64,000 nucleotides of DNA from Phoebastria nigripes (taxonomy: Eukaryota > Chordata > Aves > Procellariiformes > Diomedeidae), in the NCBI GenBank assembly GCA_035582835.1, contig JAYKAV010003079.1:354449-418448 (forward strand). The letters run 5' to 3'. This document shows positions 1 through 14,720 of this stretch, in pieces; the stretch's first letter is position 1, and every line of letters begins with the position of its first letter. The translations under genes and the position numbers were made by a program. The notes beneath the pieces are model-generated. The model saw only the letters and a program-made list of their open reading frames with translations, made no database searches and had not been told where the DNA came from.

Positions 1-3000
1 TGATTGCCGTATTGTCCACAGCACATCTTTGCCAATAGCAAATGTTGAGGTCCCAGTTCAAGAATAAGCAGCAAGACGTATGTCTGGAAAAATGTGACAC
101 AAAACCAAATGAGAATAATGGTGTCATTTATTATTAACAATTAGTTTAATTATGGTTGCATTTAGTTGCTCCAGAAGAGGCCAGGGCCCCGAGTACTACA
201 CTAGCAGAAGCAGAATTGCAGAAGGCACTCCCCAAGCCCAAGTTTATGCCCTTTAAATAAACAGCATAGACATACGGAGACCTGAGACAAAATACAGGCA
301 TCTGGGGACTCTATGGAAGAGCCTGGAGGTGAAGTTACAGCTTCATGCATCAAATGCAAACTGTCCCTGATACCTGCCAGCTGCAGCAGTGATAAAACAT
401 GTAAAGGGTGAGGACAGCAATGATTTGATGCTGACCTTCATTGTTCGGTATAGGTTTAATGAGTGGGTGGTCTTTCTTTAATTATATTTACCATTTGTTG
501 AGACTGCTGCTCATTAAGACTAGTCAAGGTACTTCAGGTACAAAAACTGATGTTAATTGTGAGATAAACAATCATTATACAAATCATTCAGTCTCTCTTT
601 GGAAAGGGATCTGTTCACCATGGAGACCTAAGCTGTCATTTGCTAGTCAGTAATTACTTAGTTGATTGAGTTTGCTAAAGGGAAGTGGGACAATCCCAAA
701 ATGAAAAGGAAGAAACTGTTGATTTTTAACTTTATGCCCTCCACAGGAAATTCCACAAAAGCTTTATACCAGCCTCCTGAACTGCTTGGGCCTCTGAAAG
801 GGCAAGAAGAGAAGGCAACACTCCTTCCACAGCAAAAAAATAATCTCAGGGCTTGTTAAAAAATTCAGGACTGCTAAAGAACTGCAGCACATGCTGAGAC
901 AATATTGGGTGTTTATTTAAACCACTGTAGATCTATTTGGGTTACAGATATGTTTAGAAAAATCTTCACAATCGTTAATTCTACTCTGCTTCTGGAGGAA
1001 ACAAAAAAATCTGACTCTTAATGTATAAAGTTAAACATGGGGAAGAAAACCCCAACCAGCCTGTATCTCCTTCTTTTTCCTTCTGTGTCAAGCACACATT
1101 ATACAATTCAGCTGAATTGAGTCCACGCTCAGAGCAATGGAAGGGAAAAGGGAGAACAGGCAGCGTCGAGAGAGACTGAGGGAACATGGTCTTGTTTTAT
1201 GTAAAACAGGGTTACAGCGAAAACTCTGGGAAGTGCTTGGATAGTACAGTTATGGAGACCAGACTGATTTTTAAAGATAATTAGGTTGTAACAATGTAGG
1301 TTTTCCCACTTTAGCTTAAAGGGTTTTTTTCTTTTTTTTTAAGTAGACCTGTTTGAAGGGCTTGGTGGGTATCTGTATTTCATTCTTAGAAATCAGCCAA
1401 CGTGGGCTGACTCAGTGAGACACCATTCTCTACCCAGAGCAGATCAAAACCAATTGTCAATTTTTTTTTTTTTTCACAAAATCATCAATGAGTCTAGAAT
1501 TAAACATTGCAAGAAATGGTCTGCTCCAAAGCATTAGTGATCTAAAATCATTCCTAAAAGTAATTGTTTAAAACTGTGGAGGTGTTCCATAAAGATGATT
1601 TCAAAATGAAACTGTTTCTTTTTTTTAGTTGAAATGTCCTTGTACTCTGAAATGTTATCTTAAAAAATTGAAACAAATGATGAGGTTGAAATAGAAACTA
1701 GATGCCTTGAAGTTACTGGGACAAAGTATTTCTATGACCTGATCCAAAAAGCGTGGTCTGAGCTGTGTTCCCCAGCCCTCTGCGTGCCCGAGGCTTCCAC
1801 AAAAGCTGAAGGGGTTCTGCTTTCAGAGGCATACGGTGCACTGCGCTGTCCTGCGTGGTATTTGAAAACCACACTGATTTTTTGGAATTATGCTTTGCAA
1901 AGTACATGCGAGTCTAGAACAAATAGTTTCTTATTGCAAAAGAAAACTAATCTTATCTTGCCAACCAGAATGTACATATGCTTTTATCCAGATATTTGTA
2001 GAAGTCTGAGATGGGCTGGTCGNCTGCCACTGTGAGGCATGAGCCAGCCCACTGAAATCACTGGAGTTGCAGTAGTATAAAGCAGTGAAAGTGAAATCAG
2101 AAACAAGCTCACTGGAATACGGCAATATTTTATGCTTGTGTGGCCTTAACTATTTTGAAACATTTATCTGTTTTTTCTTTTGGAAGCATACCTTTTACAT
2201 CTTTAAAGAAAGACTACTTAAGCGCACACAAATGTGATATTACTTATAGCTGTAGATCTTTTAGATTATGTTTTGCAAATAAATGTTTTTCAATGAAAAA
2301 AATTTTACAGAAATCTGGAAAGCTTACCAATATCAAAGTGAAACCTTCAAAAGGATATGGTCATCATTTTACAAATATTTTTCCACAATACCACTTGCAA
2401 CTGAAACTCATTGGAGAGTTTTGCTTTTGTTCCTTTAAATTTTACACAGAATATTTTACATAAGACTTGAAAAAATATTTGACGTAGGCTTAATTGCTTG
2501 TAGAAGTAAAAGGGAATTTTCTTTGTAGGAACTAAAGAAAGTGTTTTTAATTTGCAGAATTATACTGAGGTTACGTGCAGATTGAAGAATAACATGTTTT
2601 TTTCAGAATATTACAGAAATTGCGATGAGATCACATTTCAATGTAAAAGTTACTGTTCCATTATATAAAGATAAATAAAGGGAAAAGAATTCTAAGCAGG
2701 TTTAAAATATGAACCTCCGGCTCTCTGTAGGATATTCATGAAGGAACTTAAAGATATAAGAACAAGATTCAGGATTAAGTAATTTGGAAATCATAACATA
2801 ACCATTAATGGAATCCTGATTTAACTCTAAACAAATTATTTGTAGCTCTTTAAAGATCATGGTTTAAACAACCTTCTAGCATCCTACAGTTTCAAGGAAG
2901 AATACAAGATCAGATGACAAACATGTCCAAGCGAGAACACAACAATATCCTACCTTAGGCTGTCTTCGGTCTGACCATTTCTTGAAGAAAAATACTCTCC

Positions 3001-6000
3001 TTAAGGTACTCAGTCCTCCTTTCCCTCTTTTTTTCTTTTTTTCCCCTAAAGACTATGTATAAATAAAACTTCTTAACTCTGCTTTGTCCGTATCCTGTTG
3101 ACTTCTTTACTGTGAGAACTTTCTTTAAGACTAGCAAAGGAGTGACACAGGCCAGAGGTTATATAGTTTACTGATTAACTTCATTACAGAGAAACTTGTT
3201 TGTAAATGTCTGAAACAATAGCAACGTCCATTCCCAGTGTGGATTTACCTGGATAACATTTGGTTACCATTCAAGGGGATGCCTCCAAGTAGCCTAGCCA
3301 TTGTAATTTTGTACCTATTGTGGTTTATTTAGAGCAAAATTTTTATCAATAAATATATAGTAATGTCAGGTGACTCTGTGCAGTAAATTAACCACTTCAA
3401 TATCACAAGAAGCAGGTTTTAGCTGACTGGATTAACAGATGTTTTTTAAGCACAAAAATGCTGTATTCTCAAAAAAAGGCCAAAGTGCTCAGGCCATACT
3501 GGACACATCTGTATGACCAGACAGAAGAGTGCCAGAGAGATGTCCTTGCCCNAAGGCCAAACATCAAAGATCGATTCTCATCTGTGTAGCTTAGGGGTAA
3601 CTCTCTCTCTAGAGTGGGCAGGATGCATCCATACTATGTTGCCTTTGTTGCTGACCTTACTCTTCTGGGCCCGTGTAGCTTCCCTGTGGCTCTCAGATAT
3701 TATTGTTTAATATGTGTCATTTCAGTTAAAAGTATCTGTAACATTGTGAGAGCTGTGTTGGATGCCACCACAGCAGTACTGGGACAGCATGAAGTCAGAA
3801 GATTGTGTGGCATGCCTTGCTTTGATGGCAGCTAAGGTATGAAGGTACAAACCCCACTGAGACGGTGTTAGAGGACAGTGTAGGGTAAAAGGAGCCAAAC
3901 CTACTGCAGTCTTGTCCATGCTGCCGTTTTAGGAACAGTCCCCGAGTAAGCCCCTGTCTTAAAGACACCTATTAAAGCAATCCAAAACAGAGCCCTAGAG
4001 CAAGGTAAGAGTTGAGTAGTGTCAAGATGGACAGTCAAGAGTAATGTGCCTCTTTCAGTCTTCAGCCTCTTTCATTTAGCACTGTGGATGAGCCCATTAA
4101 GACCCAACATCAGATTTGTGACCAGAAGTATGTCTGAGGATCACACCTGGAAGTAAATAGGCAGAGAATCAAGCCCCAGACTGCAAGATTCCCCTTATTT
4201 CACAAAACAGTCTCCTTTCCAGGCTAAGATCCACAAATGACTCACACATGCACAAAAGAAAGCATCGCACAAATGCATTTTGGTTTTGCCTTGCTTGGCG
4301 GTACAGCCTTCACCCTCAGAGCCCCGTTCATCTGCGTTCCTTCTCGTTAAATTTTTTTCTCAGATTGCCACTCTGTTTGGTTTGGCTCTCTTCATGATTA
4401 TTATACATAACACGATTTTCTGTTTTAATTTGTGTTGGTTTGTTTCCTTTTGATTTGGGGATCTGTTACAGGCCTAATTATCTTCTCTGCAGGGATGAAG
4501 CCAGATGTTGAATCACCTTCCAGGTGGTGCTAAAGACAAGTAGTTATTTAACATAACTTATGATCTTGAAGCTGTTTAATCAGTTTGGACACTTGATCCT
4601 ACTACCTTTTTTTTAAAAAAAAAAGCATAACCAGAACAAATACAAATTTATCTAAAAGGAGTCAGCCTTTTAAGCTCATCTTAGGCACTGTTCTATGCCT
4701 ACATCAATTTTCAATGGCATTTTGTTGTTCTTACATTGTCAAATATTTAAGACAAGTTTAGATGCATTGCTTTTTTTTCCCCTTTGTTAGGTTTCATTTT
4801 TGTTTATTCTTCCTTGTCCATTTCAATACAGCTTTAAAGAATGCCCATTCACCCCAAAAAACTTCTTTCTCAGCTAGGGACATGTACAATGANGGTGGCA
4901 TTTCTTGTCTTGTTATATTTTGATGTCACATTACAAGAAAACACACAGGCCGTCAAAAATACTTAAAATAGGTCTGTATTCAAATTAAACGTGTAATAGC
5001 ACTGACTTATCTTTCCAGGTTCTTAGAAATAATTCCGTCTCTGATAGCTGAAGTTTCACACTTAATATCTTGCATATTAATAACTCCTATATAAGGTGCC
5101 TTCACAGAAAATAGAATGGGACTATTGCTTTAAAGGCCTGCTACTTACTTATCACATAAATGACAGTTTGAGTCAAATGCTGTATATATTTCAGATGCCA
5201 TACAAATATATAAGCTTACCCTCCACATTTAAAATATGAAGGAGCCATTTTTGGTGTCTGAAAATTAGTTCAGTCCCTTGTAAAACAGGGCAAGTGATAA
5301 CCATTGGAAGAAATAAGATAATGGCGATATGGGTATTTAACACATGTATTGGCCCTAAAATGAAAAACTTTCAAAGGCAATTGAAAGATGTTATCAAATA
5401 CCTTTTTGCAACAGTCTTGCTGTCCCAGCTGAATTGCCTTATTGCCTTAGAGCAAGGCTTGTCAGCTTCAGCACAGTGCTCTGCTAATGCATCTCAGCAT
5501 CTTCTAGGTCACAGCTTGTGTCCAGCCAATTTGGAGCAAAGCAGAGGAGCTCAGATCAGCCTATGTCTATCATGGTGGAATTGTCCACAAGACAAATTCA
5601 TGGCTCTGAAGTGAACTACAAAGCTCCCAAAGGTTTTAAAGGAGATCAGGATTTCAGCCCTGAATCACTGCGGTTCAAAAATGCAGTTCAGGATATGAAA
5701 TTGGACCAGTCTTCACATAGCTGGCCCAGTTCAATTCAATGGGGCTTGTGAAATAAAAACGGGGTTTGACTGAGGAGGAGAAATATCTTAACAGGACAGG
5801 TCCCATGGAGACCCAAACCTCTGGGATTTCTTGTCATCAAGAGTCCCTTTCCCTCACTGGGAAAACCAGAGCTGCAAGGAAGAAAAAGTTGATTTGCATG
5901 CAGATGCTACAGAGGATGCATTTTACATATCTGGTTTTGGCCACTTTTTTNAAAAAAAAGAAGATGATGTTTTCTGTAAAGAGATCTAGGATGTTTCTAA

Positions 6001-6876
6001 ATCACCTGAGTAGTGAGGTAGAAAAATAGAAGCAGTTTTCCAGGAAGAGAGGGTGAAAGGGAAGGACCCTGACTTCTGCTAGGTTAAAGATCCTTCCTCG
6101 TTTGCATTTTGAGCCCCTTTTTCCAGGGACTCATAACTACAGAAGTGAAAAACTACAGTTAAAACACACTAACTCCAAAGACATAAAGAGATACTATACC
6201 TTAGACATATTATGTTAAAATAGCAACATACAATTTCCAACTACTGAACGGTAGAAAACCTTTTTTTTCTTTAAGCTCTTCTGAAACCTGCTGCAACTAG
6301 GAATCTTGAGGGTGAGTACATAGAAGTGCCCTGGAATTACCATGGTGATGAGGCTCACAGCACAAGCAACTCACGATTGACAACATTTCTTTTGAGAGAC
6401 CTGGACCTGGTGCTAATGTTTGGAGATGCACTTAGATTTATTTTTGAAGGTCTAAGAACACTCACCCCATAGACTGAGTGAAGCATAATGAAAAAATAAT
6501 ATATTTCCAAGTTTTTTTACAGAATGTGAAAAAGGAGACTGTTGTGTGTAAAGGCTGATGTTTGTAAGCCAGGAATTTCTCACTTGTGTTACATCAGAGC
6601 TGTAAGGTGTGAGAATTCCTGGGAGAAATGTATATTCTAAGGGTCATTTAAAAGAAAAGCTTTCTTCCTGTTTCCTCGGGTTCACAAGTCTCCACCTGCC
6701 ACAACTGAATGTCAAAAAAATGCAAGTAGTTTACAAATATAATATTGAGAGGCAAAACCATTTCCTACAAGCATCTTGAAGAGATGGAGTCATATTTTCA
6801 CAATGAGTAACTTTCTCTGTGGACTCAGTTGCATATTATTTCTGATGGTTTTTTCCAGCTATAAAAGCAAAAGATT

Positions 6877-6911
6877 AATTTGTAAAGAAATTTGTAAAGN
6901 AATTTGTAAAG
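6877..6911. repeat. Short tandem repeat, 12-bp unit, three copies
   Basis: The unit aatttgtaaag plus one spacer base occurs at 6877, 6889 and 6901. The second spacer base is an n (6900), which suggests a slippage-prone or polymorphic site. Confidence 0.9.
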
Positions 6912-9900
6912 AATTCACTTCTGAGACTTGAGTGACATCCACAAAACAGGACCAAATAGCCATACAAAACAGAAGTCAGCTTAAGTGAAACACAGCAGGA
7001 GTGCTAAGTCTCCTTCCTAATGGGCCCCCTGATTCAACTCCTTAATACATTATTTCTTTCTGTTACAGAAATGTCAGTTTGAATTAAATTTCCATTGTGC
7101 TAAGCTCTGAATACCTATAATGGGAGACACAATCCCTCTTCTAAAGACTTCACAATTTCTGAGTAAAGTTTCAGTGTGGAAGGAAAGTATTTTACATTAA
7201 CATGCTTCCTTGTATTTTGAAGCTACCTGATTATTACTCTTTAAAAATAATGAAATAATTAGTGAAAAAGTAGACATCGGGGGGAAAATCTTCTTGACAA
7301 AAATCTGAAGTTGTTCAATTATGCAGGACTTTTAAAGGGATGACTGGATATAAAATTTGGCACCCTAGATTTGAACACCCTCCTCCTCTTTGTATATCAT
7401 GGCCTGACATTGGAATTAACGGGTAACAAGGAAGTGTTTTAGCTATTTACATATACTTTTTTTAACAACTGCAAAAACATTTTTCCCACCAAAACCCAAC
7501 ACATTTAGGGAAAAAAACAATAACACACAGTAGTGCAATGGGTTTTGCTTATCATTGGTGATAGCCCTTTTTTTTTAGCTGCATGGAGCCAGGACACTGG
7601 AAGTGGTCTGATTTGGAGAGATGCTCCCGACTTCTAAGAGCTCTGCAGCAGGAGTGGCTCTGCGTGTCAGAGTCCCTCCATCCCCGAGCCACTATTCTTG
7701 TTTCAGATAGATGAAACTGAAATGTTTTCAATTTTTCCAGCACTCAAAAAGGCAGAATTCTGGTCTTATTTGGACTGGAAACTTCTGAAGTGTTGCAGCT
7801 TTCTGTGGGGGTCTGTATTGTGTGTGAGGCCCTGAACGTATCATGTTACTCAACGAAGGTCCCCCTCTGCTGCCAAAAGAAAGACTAAAAAATGTATTAT
7901 TCTCTTTTTTTTTTTTTTTCTTAGCAGTACATATAACAGAAGACAGCTTCCCCATGCTTATAAAATATTGGCCAAGAATTCTTCATTCATTAACAAATGC
8001 ATGCTTAGCCTTGAAAAATTCAGTGGAACTGGAGCAAGGAGAATTTTCCAGCCTGCATTATAAATTTTCTTGTGCATTGAAGTTAATAGCATAAGTTTTT
8101 AATGGTCTCAATAGGACAATGGTTTTAATTTAGGTGAATTACTTTCATAAATTTGCATAATATGGCAATGCAAATACATTGCAGTATAATTTTATTACAA
8201 ATTAACTGAAAATATATCTGCTCAGCTTGATTTAAATGACTCACATGAAGATAACATCCAGCCTACATATAAAGATCTGTCTTTGCTGAGTGATTTCAGG
8301 TATTAGAATAGTGTTATAAAAACAATCTACAAGCTCTGCTATGAGCAGTGATGAGAGCAATAGTGTGCAGGATTACATTAACACCACAGACCCATTATCT
8401 GTTATTCCTTCCATAGGTATTGAAGATTCAAGAAGGTTGGCACATGTCAACCACACGTCCCTGACTTGAGATTTCAGTGCATTTTCTTCTAGGTTTCTGA
8501 GGAAAGCATAGNTTGCTATTTTAACCTAGTTTGGTGACTTACCAAACAAATGAGGACCTTCAGCAAGAGAAAATCCATCAGCAGTGGCTAGCTGGTGATG
8601 TCCTATTAAATTCATTTCAGATCCCATTTATTCTTCAGTTCAGGAGGAATATGCTAATTAAGCAATAGGATGAAAGGAGACCCTGAAAGATATAAAGCAA
8701 AAAGAATATTTAAAACAAGATAACTCATTTTTGTGTACCTATTATAAGGCAGGATTCAGGAGGTTGTTTCAATATTTACTGTAATAAATGTTGGCTTGAA
8801 GTTACAATACCTAATTTAGCCTTTAAATAAAATGCTGCATCTAGTTTGTTTTTTCCTTGCTGTGGTTTATTTTATTTGCCATCCTTCTGCTGTTCATTTA
8901 AAACTAATGGCAGTTTATGCTCAACCTTATTCAAATATTCACCAACTGAAGCACTGGCCTGACCTGCTGAGGGCATGCCGCCCAGCCCCCCTTCCAGTTG
9001 TTTGCATTATTTTTTCATCATCGTTTCATTGTTTTCGCTTACTGAAAAAGTGCAAATTTATGGTTAGGTCAGAAGACTCCAAGCCAGGAAACTTGAGTTT
9101 CATTTCTAGCGACTGCCTCTTTATCTTGCCTTCAGTAATTACTGTCTGAACAAGAAAAATGGTGGCAAAAACAGAAAACAAAGCCCTGGTCTAATAACCA
9201 GGCTTGCCCACCCGCTCCCTTTGCGGTCTCAAGCAGCCGTACAACTCTTGCTTGGGGAGGTTGGGAGATGCTTGTGCCCACTCACTAGCATACTTTCCTA
9301 GCGGGTCAGATAGAGCAGCTTTTACCTCCTGAGGTTGACAGTGGCACTATACCCAGGTCTTCTCCTTCCCACTCTGACTGCTAGGCTATTAAATAAGAGG
9401 CAAGAGACCTGCTATTGCCTCCTGCTTGAGTAGAGGCTATAGCTAGAGCAGCACCTCATCCAGGAGGAAGGCATGCAAGAGGCTCCCTTGTCCAGGTCTG
9501 GCTCGTGGGTGGGATGGGGCACCTCAAGATTGCATTTGGGGCAGGACCATCAGCAACAGGAGAACATACAGCTCCAACAAGGAGATGTCTCAAGGGTTTA
9601 TGCAGACACCAAGAGGTTTCTGCAGAAAGTTGACAGAAATCTGTTTTGCTTCGTTTTATAGTTTTAATTCTTTATTCGGTGTTATTCCCATGGGACTGTC
9701 CCTGGGATTATGTTTCCACTCACTGAAGGCGCTTGAGAGTTACAGCCCAGTCTGCTTCCCAGTGAGGGCTCAGCATGTTTCCTGAGCAGAAGTGAAGTCA
9801 TCTGACAAAAACGTGAAGGCAGCAGGAGGCCCCAGTACTGAGCAGACTGGGAAGAAGCTTGTGAGAGCAGCAAACACACTGTGTAATTATACTCAGATTC

Positions 9901-12900
9901 GTCCGTAACTATTCATTAAGTTCTTTTTTAACATAAACAAAGGCTCTCTAATTAGNCAGATGCATTTTAAATGTCTGCCGACAGATAATTTAAACAGTTT
10001 ACTCAGAAATGTCAAAAGCTACTTGTATCACAGACCAGATAGGGTTCTTGTGGCAAATAACATGTAAACACACAGTCTCAAATCTAGCACAGAAACACAG
10101 TTTTGCAACAGCAAAAAACTCCACGTATCTTGGGATGGGGGTTGGCAACCAGCCTACCCACCCCAGTAGGCCCACGTCTACTTCCAACCATTTTACTGCC
10201 TCGCCATCACATTTGCTGGGGAAGGTATCTGCTGCCCAAGAGGTGGGGCTGCACACATGGCTGCAAAGGGCTGTCAGGAACTGCAAGACAGTTTTCTCAT
10301 GAACTGCCCATGACAGACCCTTGGGAGGGGGTTCCTCTTACAGCCTGTTGCAAGGGTTCTGCCATGGGAGAAGACAGCAGCACAGTCAGGACCCTTATAA
10401 TGGTCAGTAAGAGAAACGTCAAAATGAGGCATCTTCAGAGGGCTGCTGAATGTTTCTCTGGATTTTCTTGCTGAAGACCAGAGGAGAGAGGCCATCTCCA
10501 CCCTCTCCTCATTTGCAAGCCCTTCAATAGCTTTCTTACAGCCCACAGGCATGCAACCCTTGCAGTTCCTTGCAGGATTAGCTCTCCCTGCAGCCAGACT
10601 TGAAGATTACATTCCATCACTACTAGTATTTCTCATGTTTCCTTCTCAGACCCTATATGAGGAGCTAACACTGCCAAGTGCTAACATGTCGGCTTTGGGA
10701 CTGTGAATTTCCATGTGTACATACAGAGCCTAGAACTTATCTTCTTAGGGAATCTTGGATGTTATATCAGGATATTTTAAATACAGTCCCAAGAAGACAT
10801 CCGTTCCAAAGTACTTTGTCAGACTGTCAGTATAGAGCCAGACTTTCAATGCTTAGCTTCAATAGCTTGTAAGGTATATATCCTGCATCTGTCTAGTCTG
10901 TGCTGCAAATAAGGAGAAAGCAAGCAAGCTATATTTTTAAACCCTAATATAGTGTTTGTGTTTATACAGTCTCTTTGAAATGTCTATACACTTATTTCTT
11001 GTTCCTTTGAGGCTATTCCATTTTTTAACATGTCATTAGATAACATCACTCTAACCTCAAGGCAGACTTCTTAGAATCTATTATTCTTTACATACACACA
11101 AAAAAACCCTGGTGCCATTAATACTGCCTTGTTTATAGTAAGAAACTTGAGGATGTATTCGTCACAACCTCTCAGTACGCTAGGATGTTACAGATTTTGT
11201 AACTCTNCCCCTCATTACGCCACATTAATTTTGATCTGGATGGATTCAGTTTGAGTCAAATGTTCATGATGATTTTAGAGTTCCCACCTTTTTTTTAATA
11301 CTTCATTTTCTTTAATATATTCAGCTGATGTAGACCATTTACGGGATTTCACAGAGGAAATTAATCTATCTTCTGGGGATTTCTGCAAGGCACAAGACAT
11401 GATCACCATTAAAAAGGCTGGAAATATATTTTCCATTACATGTAGCATTGCTACTGTAAATTTGCCTGAAGACCAAATTCTTCATTAAATACTGATTGAC
11501 ATTTTGCTTTGATTTGCCCCTGAATCCAGCCTGCTGTGAGCCATCTATCCTATATTAGATTTATCCAATTAATTTCACCAGTATTTAAAAGCAGCAGCTA
11601 CTGATTTCCAGCTTTCAGACCTACACCAGGTACACAATATAGAGCATTTAAGCACCACTTATTCCACACATTGTTCAGTTCTGGGAAATAGTATAGGTCA
11701 CCATAAGTTGGTGTCGCAAGGTATCACAGACCCAGGGGCGGACTCCGCTTTCAAAGAGCTGGTTCCACAACACACACCCTGTCATTAGCCTCTTCTCAGC
11801 CTAATCCTCCTAGGCTGTTGCTGCAGTTAAACAACTGTGGTCCCAGCTGGCTGCAACTCCCATGCAGCAACTCCAGAAGCATTGCTCTGGCCGGTGGGAT
11901 AGTTCCACCCAGCAGACATACAGAGGCACCCAAATTGCTAGCAACACGGCCAGGTGACAAAGGGTGCCACCTGCAGCACCTATGCACAGAATACGCAGAC
12001 GTATTCTTTCCAAAGATAGAGGCTGGTGACAGAAAGCTATGTCATCTCAGCTTCCAGAATCAGTTCATCTACATGAACTGGGATCAGTAACCACTCTCTT
12101 AATTCAGATTTCTTTATCCACCAAAACCACATAATACTGGAATGCTTCTTTATATTCTCAGGCATCTTTGGTATGACTAACCATTCATAGGTATTTCTAC
12201 CTCATGCTTCCTTCCTTACATGAAGTGCATCTTTTAGCTACTTCTATCAAGATGAATCTGGAATATCTTAGCCAACTTGACTGATACTCCATCCTGAGGT
12301 GTAACAAAAAAATGCATCAGATCAGGTAAAAGCTGAAATAAAGGCAATAGGTGCACAGGAAATCAATATTGCTTTCCAAAATAAGAGCCCCTCAAGAGAA
12401 GTTGAGAGGCGTGGAAAAGTTAAAAAGGTTTTTTTTTTTTTTCCAAAGAATTATTTTAGTTAACTTTTTAAAAAAACTGTTTACTCCACCGCCTTTTAGA
12501 TGATTTTCATAGGTCAAAATTATACAGCAAAGAAAAACAGACATCAGTATGTATAAAGTAAAATCTATGCCCAGTTGCTTGAGATTTTTTCATCAATTGC
12601 ATATTAAGAGTTCTGAATTACATATAATTTTATTACATGTATCCTTTAGTATACTTCACAACAGTCGATCAATGCATGTTTATGTATTCTATGTTTAACT
12701 GAGAAAATTGAGATATGTATTATTATATATGTGACTTTTCTTTCACCATATGTATGTGCATGCATGTTTATTCAGCTTTCTTGTGGGATATATGTTCATG
12801 GGTGTATACAAATATATATGTATACACGTATGCACATGCGTGTGGATGTTAGTTTCAGATTTATTGTGGACTCTTATCAGCAGACTACCTCTGACCCTGC

Positions 12901-14695
12901 TATGGGCAATAGTAAAGCCTCCCCTGGCTTCTGTGTAAGCAAAACCAAGCCTTTTAATGAAATAATTAAAGTTAAAATCAACTGGGATCACTGAAAGACA
13001 AAAGCATCATAGCCTCATACTTTCAGGTAAAGTAAAAATACGTTTGATCATCAGGAAATCTCCATAATAGTCTAATTGCATTTTACCTTCAGAAGAAGAA
13101 TGATTGAATCTATTTCAATTACTCAGTAAAGGAAAATACATCAAAGCACTGGCAAAATTTTTCACAAATACAAGTGAGGTACATCTCCCTCCTCCTGTCC
13201 TGTAATAGTGTCCTATTCTTTATACATCTGGCTGCCAATTGCTCAAAGAGAATTTTCAGTAACATCATTAATCTATGGCCCGATCCAAACAGTGTTAACA
13301 TCAATGGGAAGATTCCCATCTAGTTCACAGGCTTTTGATCTGGCCTCATAACCTTTTTGTAGAATATTTAATGTAGTGCCTCACTTATTTGAGAGGCTTT
13401 TTTATTTGCTTGCTTGTTTGTTTTAAAGTGTATCAAAGAGACATGAAAGCATTAGGAAGAGAGAGGCAGGACTGGTGTTACTGTGTGTGTTTGAAATTTA
13501 CTGGTTAGAGTTTTTTAAGATGATATTTAAAATCAGAGGAGCAAAGAGACACAGGAAAAATACAGGATATTCTTACAGCTTATTCTGAAGGGAAAATATA
13601 TATCTTTAAGTCAGTCACAAGTAGAACTGAAAACTCTATCAAAAGTCTCAATGGCATTTCTGTAGGTAGGCAAGTGAATTCAAAGAGTGGGGCCAGCTTC
13701 TGACTGTCCCTGGGATGACCTGCTGAACACCATTTCTCTGTGTCTTCCTTTCTCCAGCATCTTTTTCCTGTCTCACCTGATAAAACTGCAAAACCTCCTT
13801 TTTCTTAACCTGTTTTTGGACTCCCATTAGCCTAGTGGGATCCCAATCTAGTTTGGGATCTCTAGGTTCTCTGTAACACAAGCAAAAGCAATAAAAATAA
13901 AAAAAAGCCAAATGTGTCCCACCACGATTATAGTTTTCTGAAGATAAATGGCTAGCAGGAACACTCAGAATGAACTGACGTTTTCTTAAAAACTGGCAAT
14001 GGATTCAAATAGTAATCACCTGAAATGTGAAACCCCCTTTGGCTTGTGCTAGTGATGTGAAATAAGTGCTAAAGTCTTGGACTTTGTAGGAGGCACCTGG
14101 AATCTGTACATAAAACCGTCAAACAAAGAAATTACATAAAACAAATATAACTGTTCCATTCTGGATTGTCTTCTGTTCTCCCACTAATCACATTTAAAAC
14201 ATTTTCTGTTCCTAAAAGGAGAAAAAATTAACAAACCAGTACAATTTTAAANCTGATGCACATAATTAACTAGATAGCACTATTGCAGGAAAGACTCAGT
14301 ATCAAAGTTATGCTTTCTTTTCCAGTGACACATAGACACAGAAGCCAGCTTTCTAAAGACAAATTCCAACGCTGTCATTATTTTTCATGACCTTACCATT
14401 TTTTCCCAAGGGGAATTCCTGCTGTTGCGCCAGTTTTATAGACGAAATTCGCCTTATATTATTCTTCAATAAAATACTAGCTTAAAAAATCCTTTTTTTT
14501 TTTTTTCTGGTCAAAAATCCATTAACATCCACTAAATAATTCAGGTGAGAAAATTGCTTTTATACTACACAACAGCAAGAGCTATCAGTTTAAGGAATTA
14601 TTACTTACTGTTCTTTTCTGGAAGACTGCAGATGGCAGGATGTAAGACAGTTCTGCGCTTAGTTCAGTATCCTAATGATTCTCACACAGGAACAT

Positions 14696-14720
14696 TTTTG
14701 TTTTGTTTTGTTTTGTTTTT
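14696..14720 (+). repeat. (TTTTG)n microsatellite
   Basis: About five tandem units of ttttg. Confidence 0.9.

Noticed and set aside
2140..2463. A 107-codon plus-strand frame
   Set aside because: It is AT-rich, has no recognisable domain and no supporting splice or conservation signal.
11988..12007. 8-bp stem inverted repeat (agaatacg / cgtattct)
   Set aside because: Short stems of this size are expected by chance in 64 kb.
11700..12010. GC-richer stretch considered as a solo LTR
   Set aside because: No terminal TG...CA boundaries, target duplication or polyadenylation arrangement could be established.
12730..12850. Alternating TG/TA-rich stretch that could be a microsatellite
   Set aside because: It is too degenerate to define a repeat unit.
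13648..13911. An 87-codon minus-strand frame with a charged segment
   Set aside because: There is no recognised domain and no convincing splice sites at its edges; it is most likely a chance frame.
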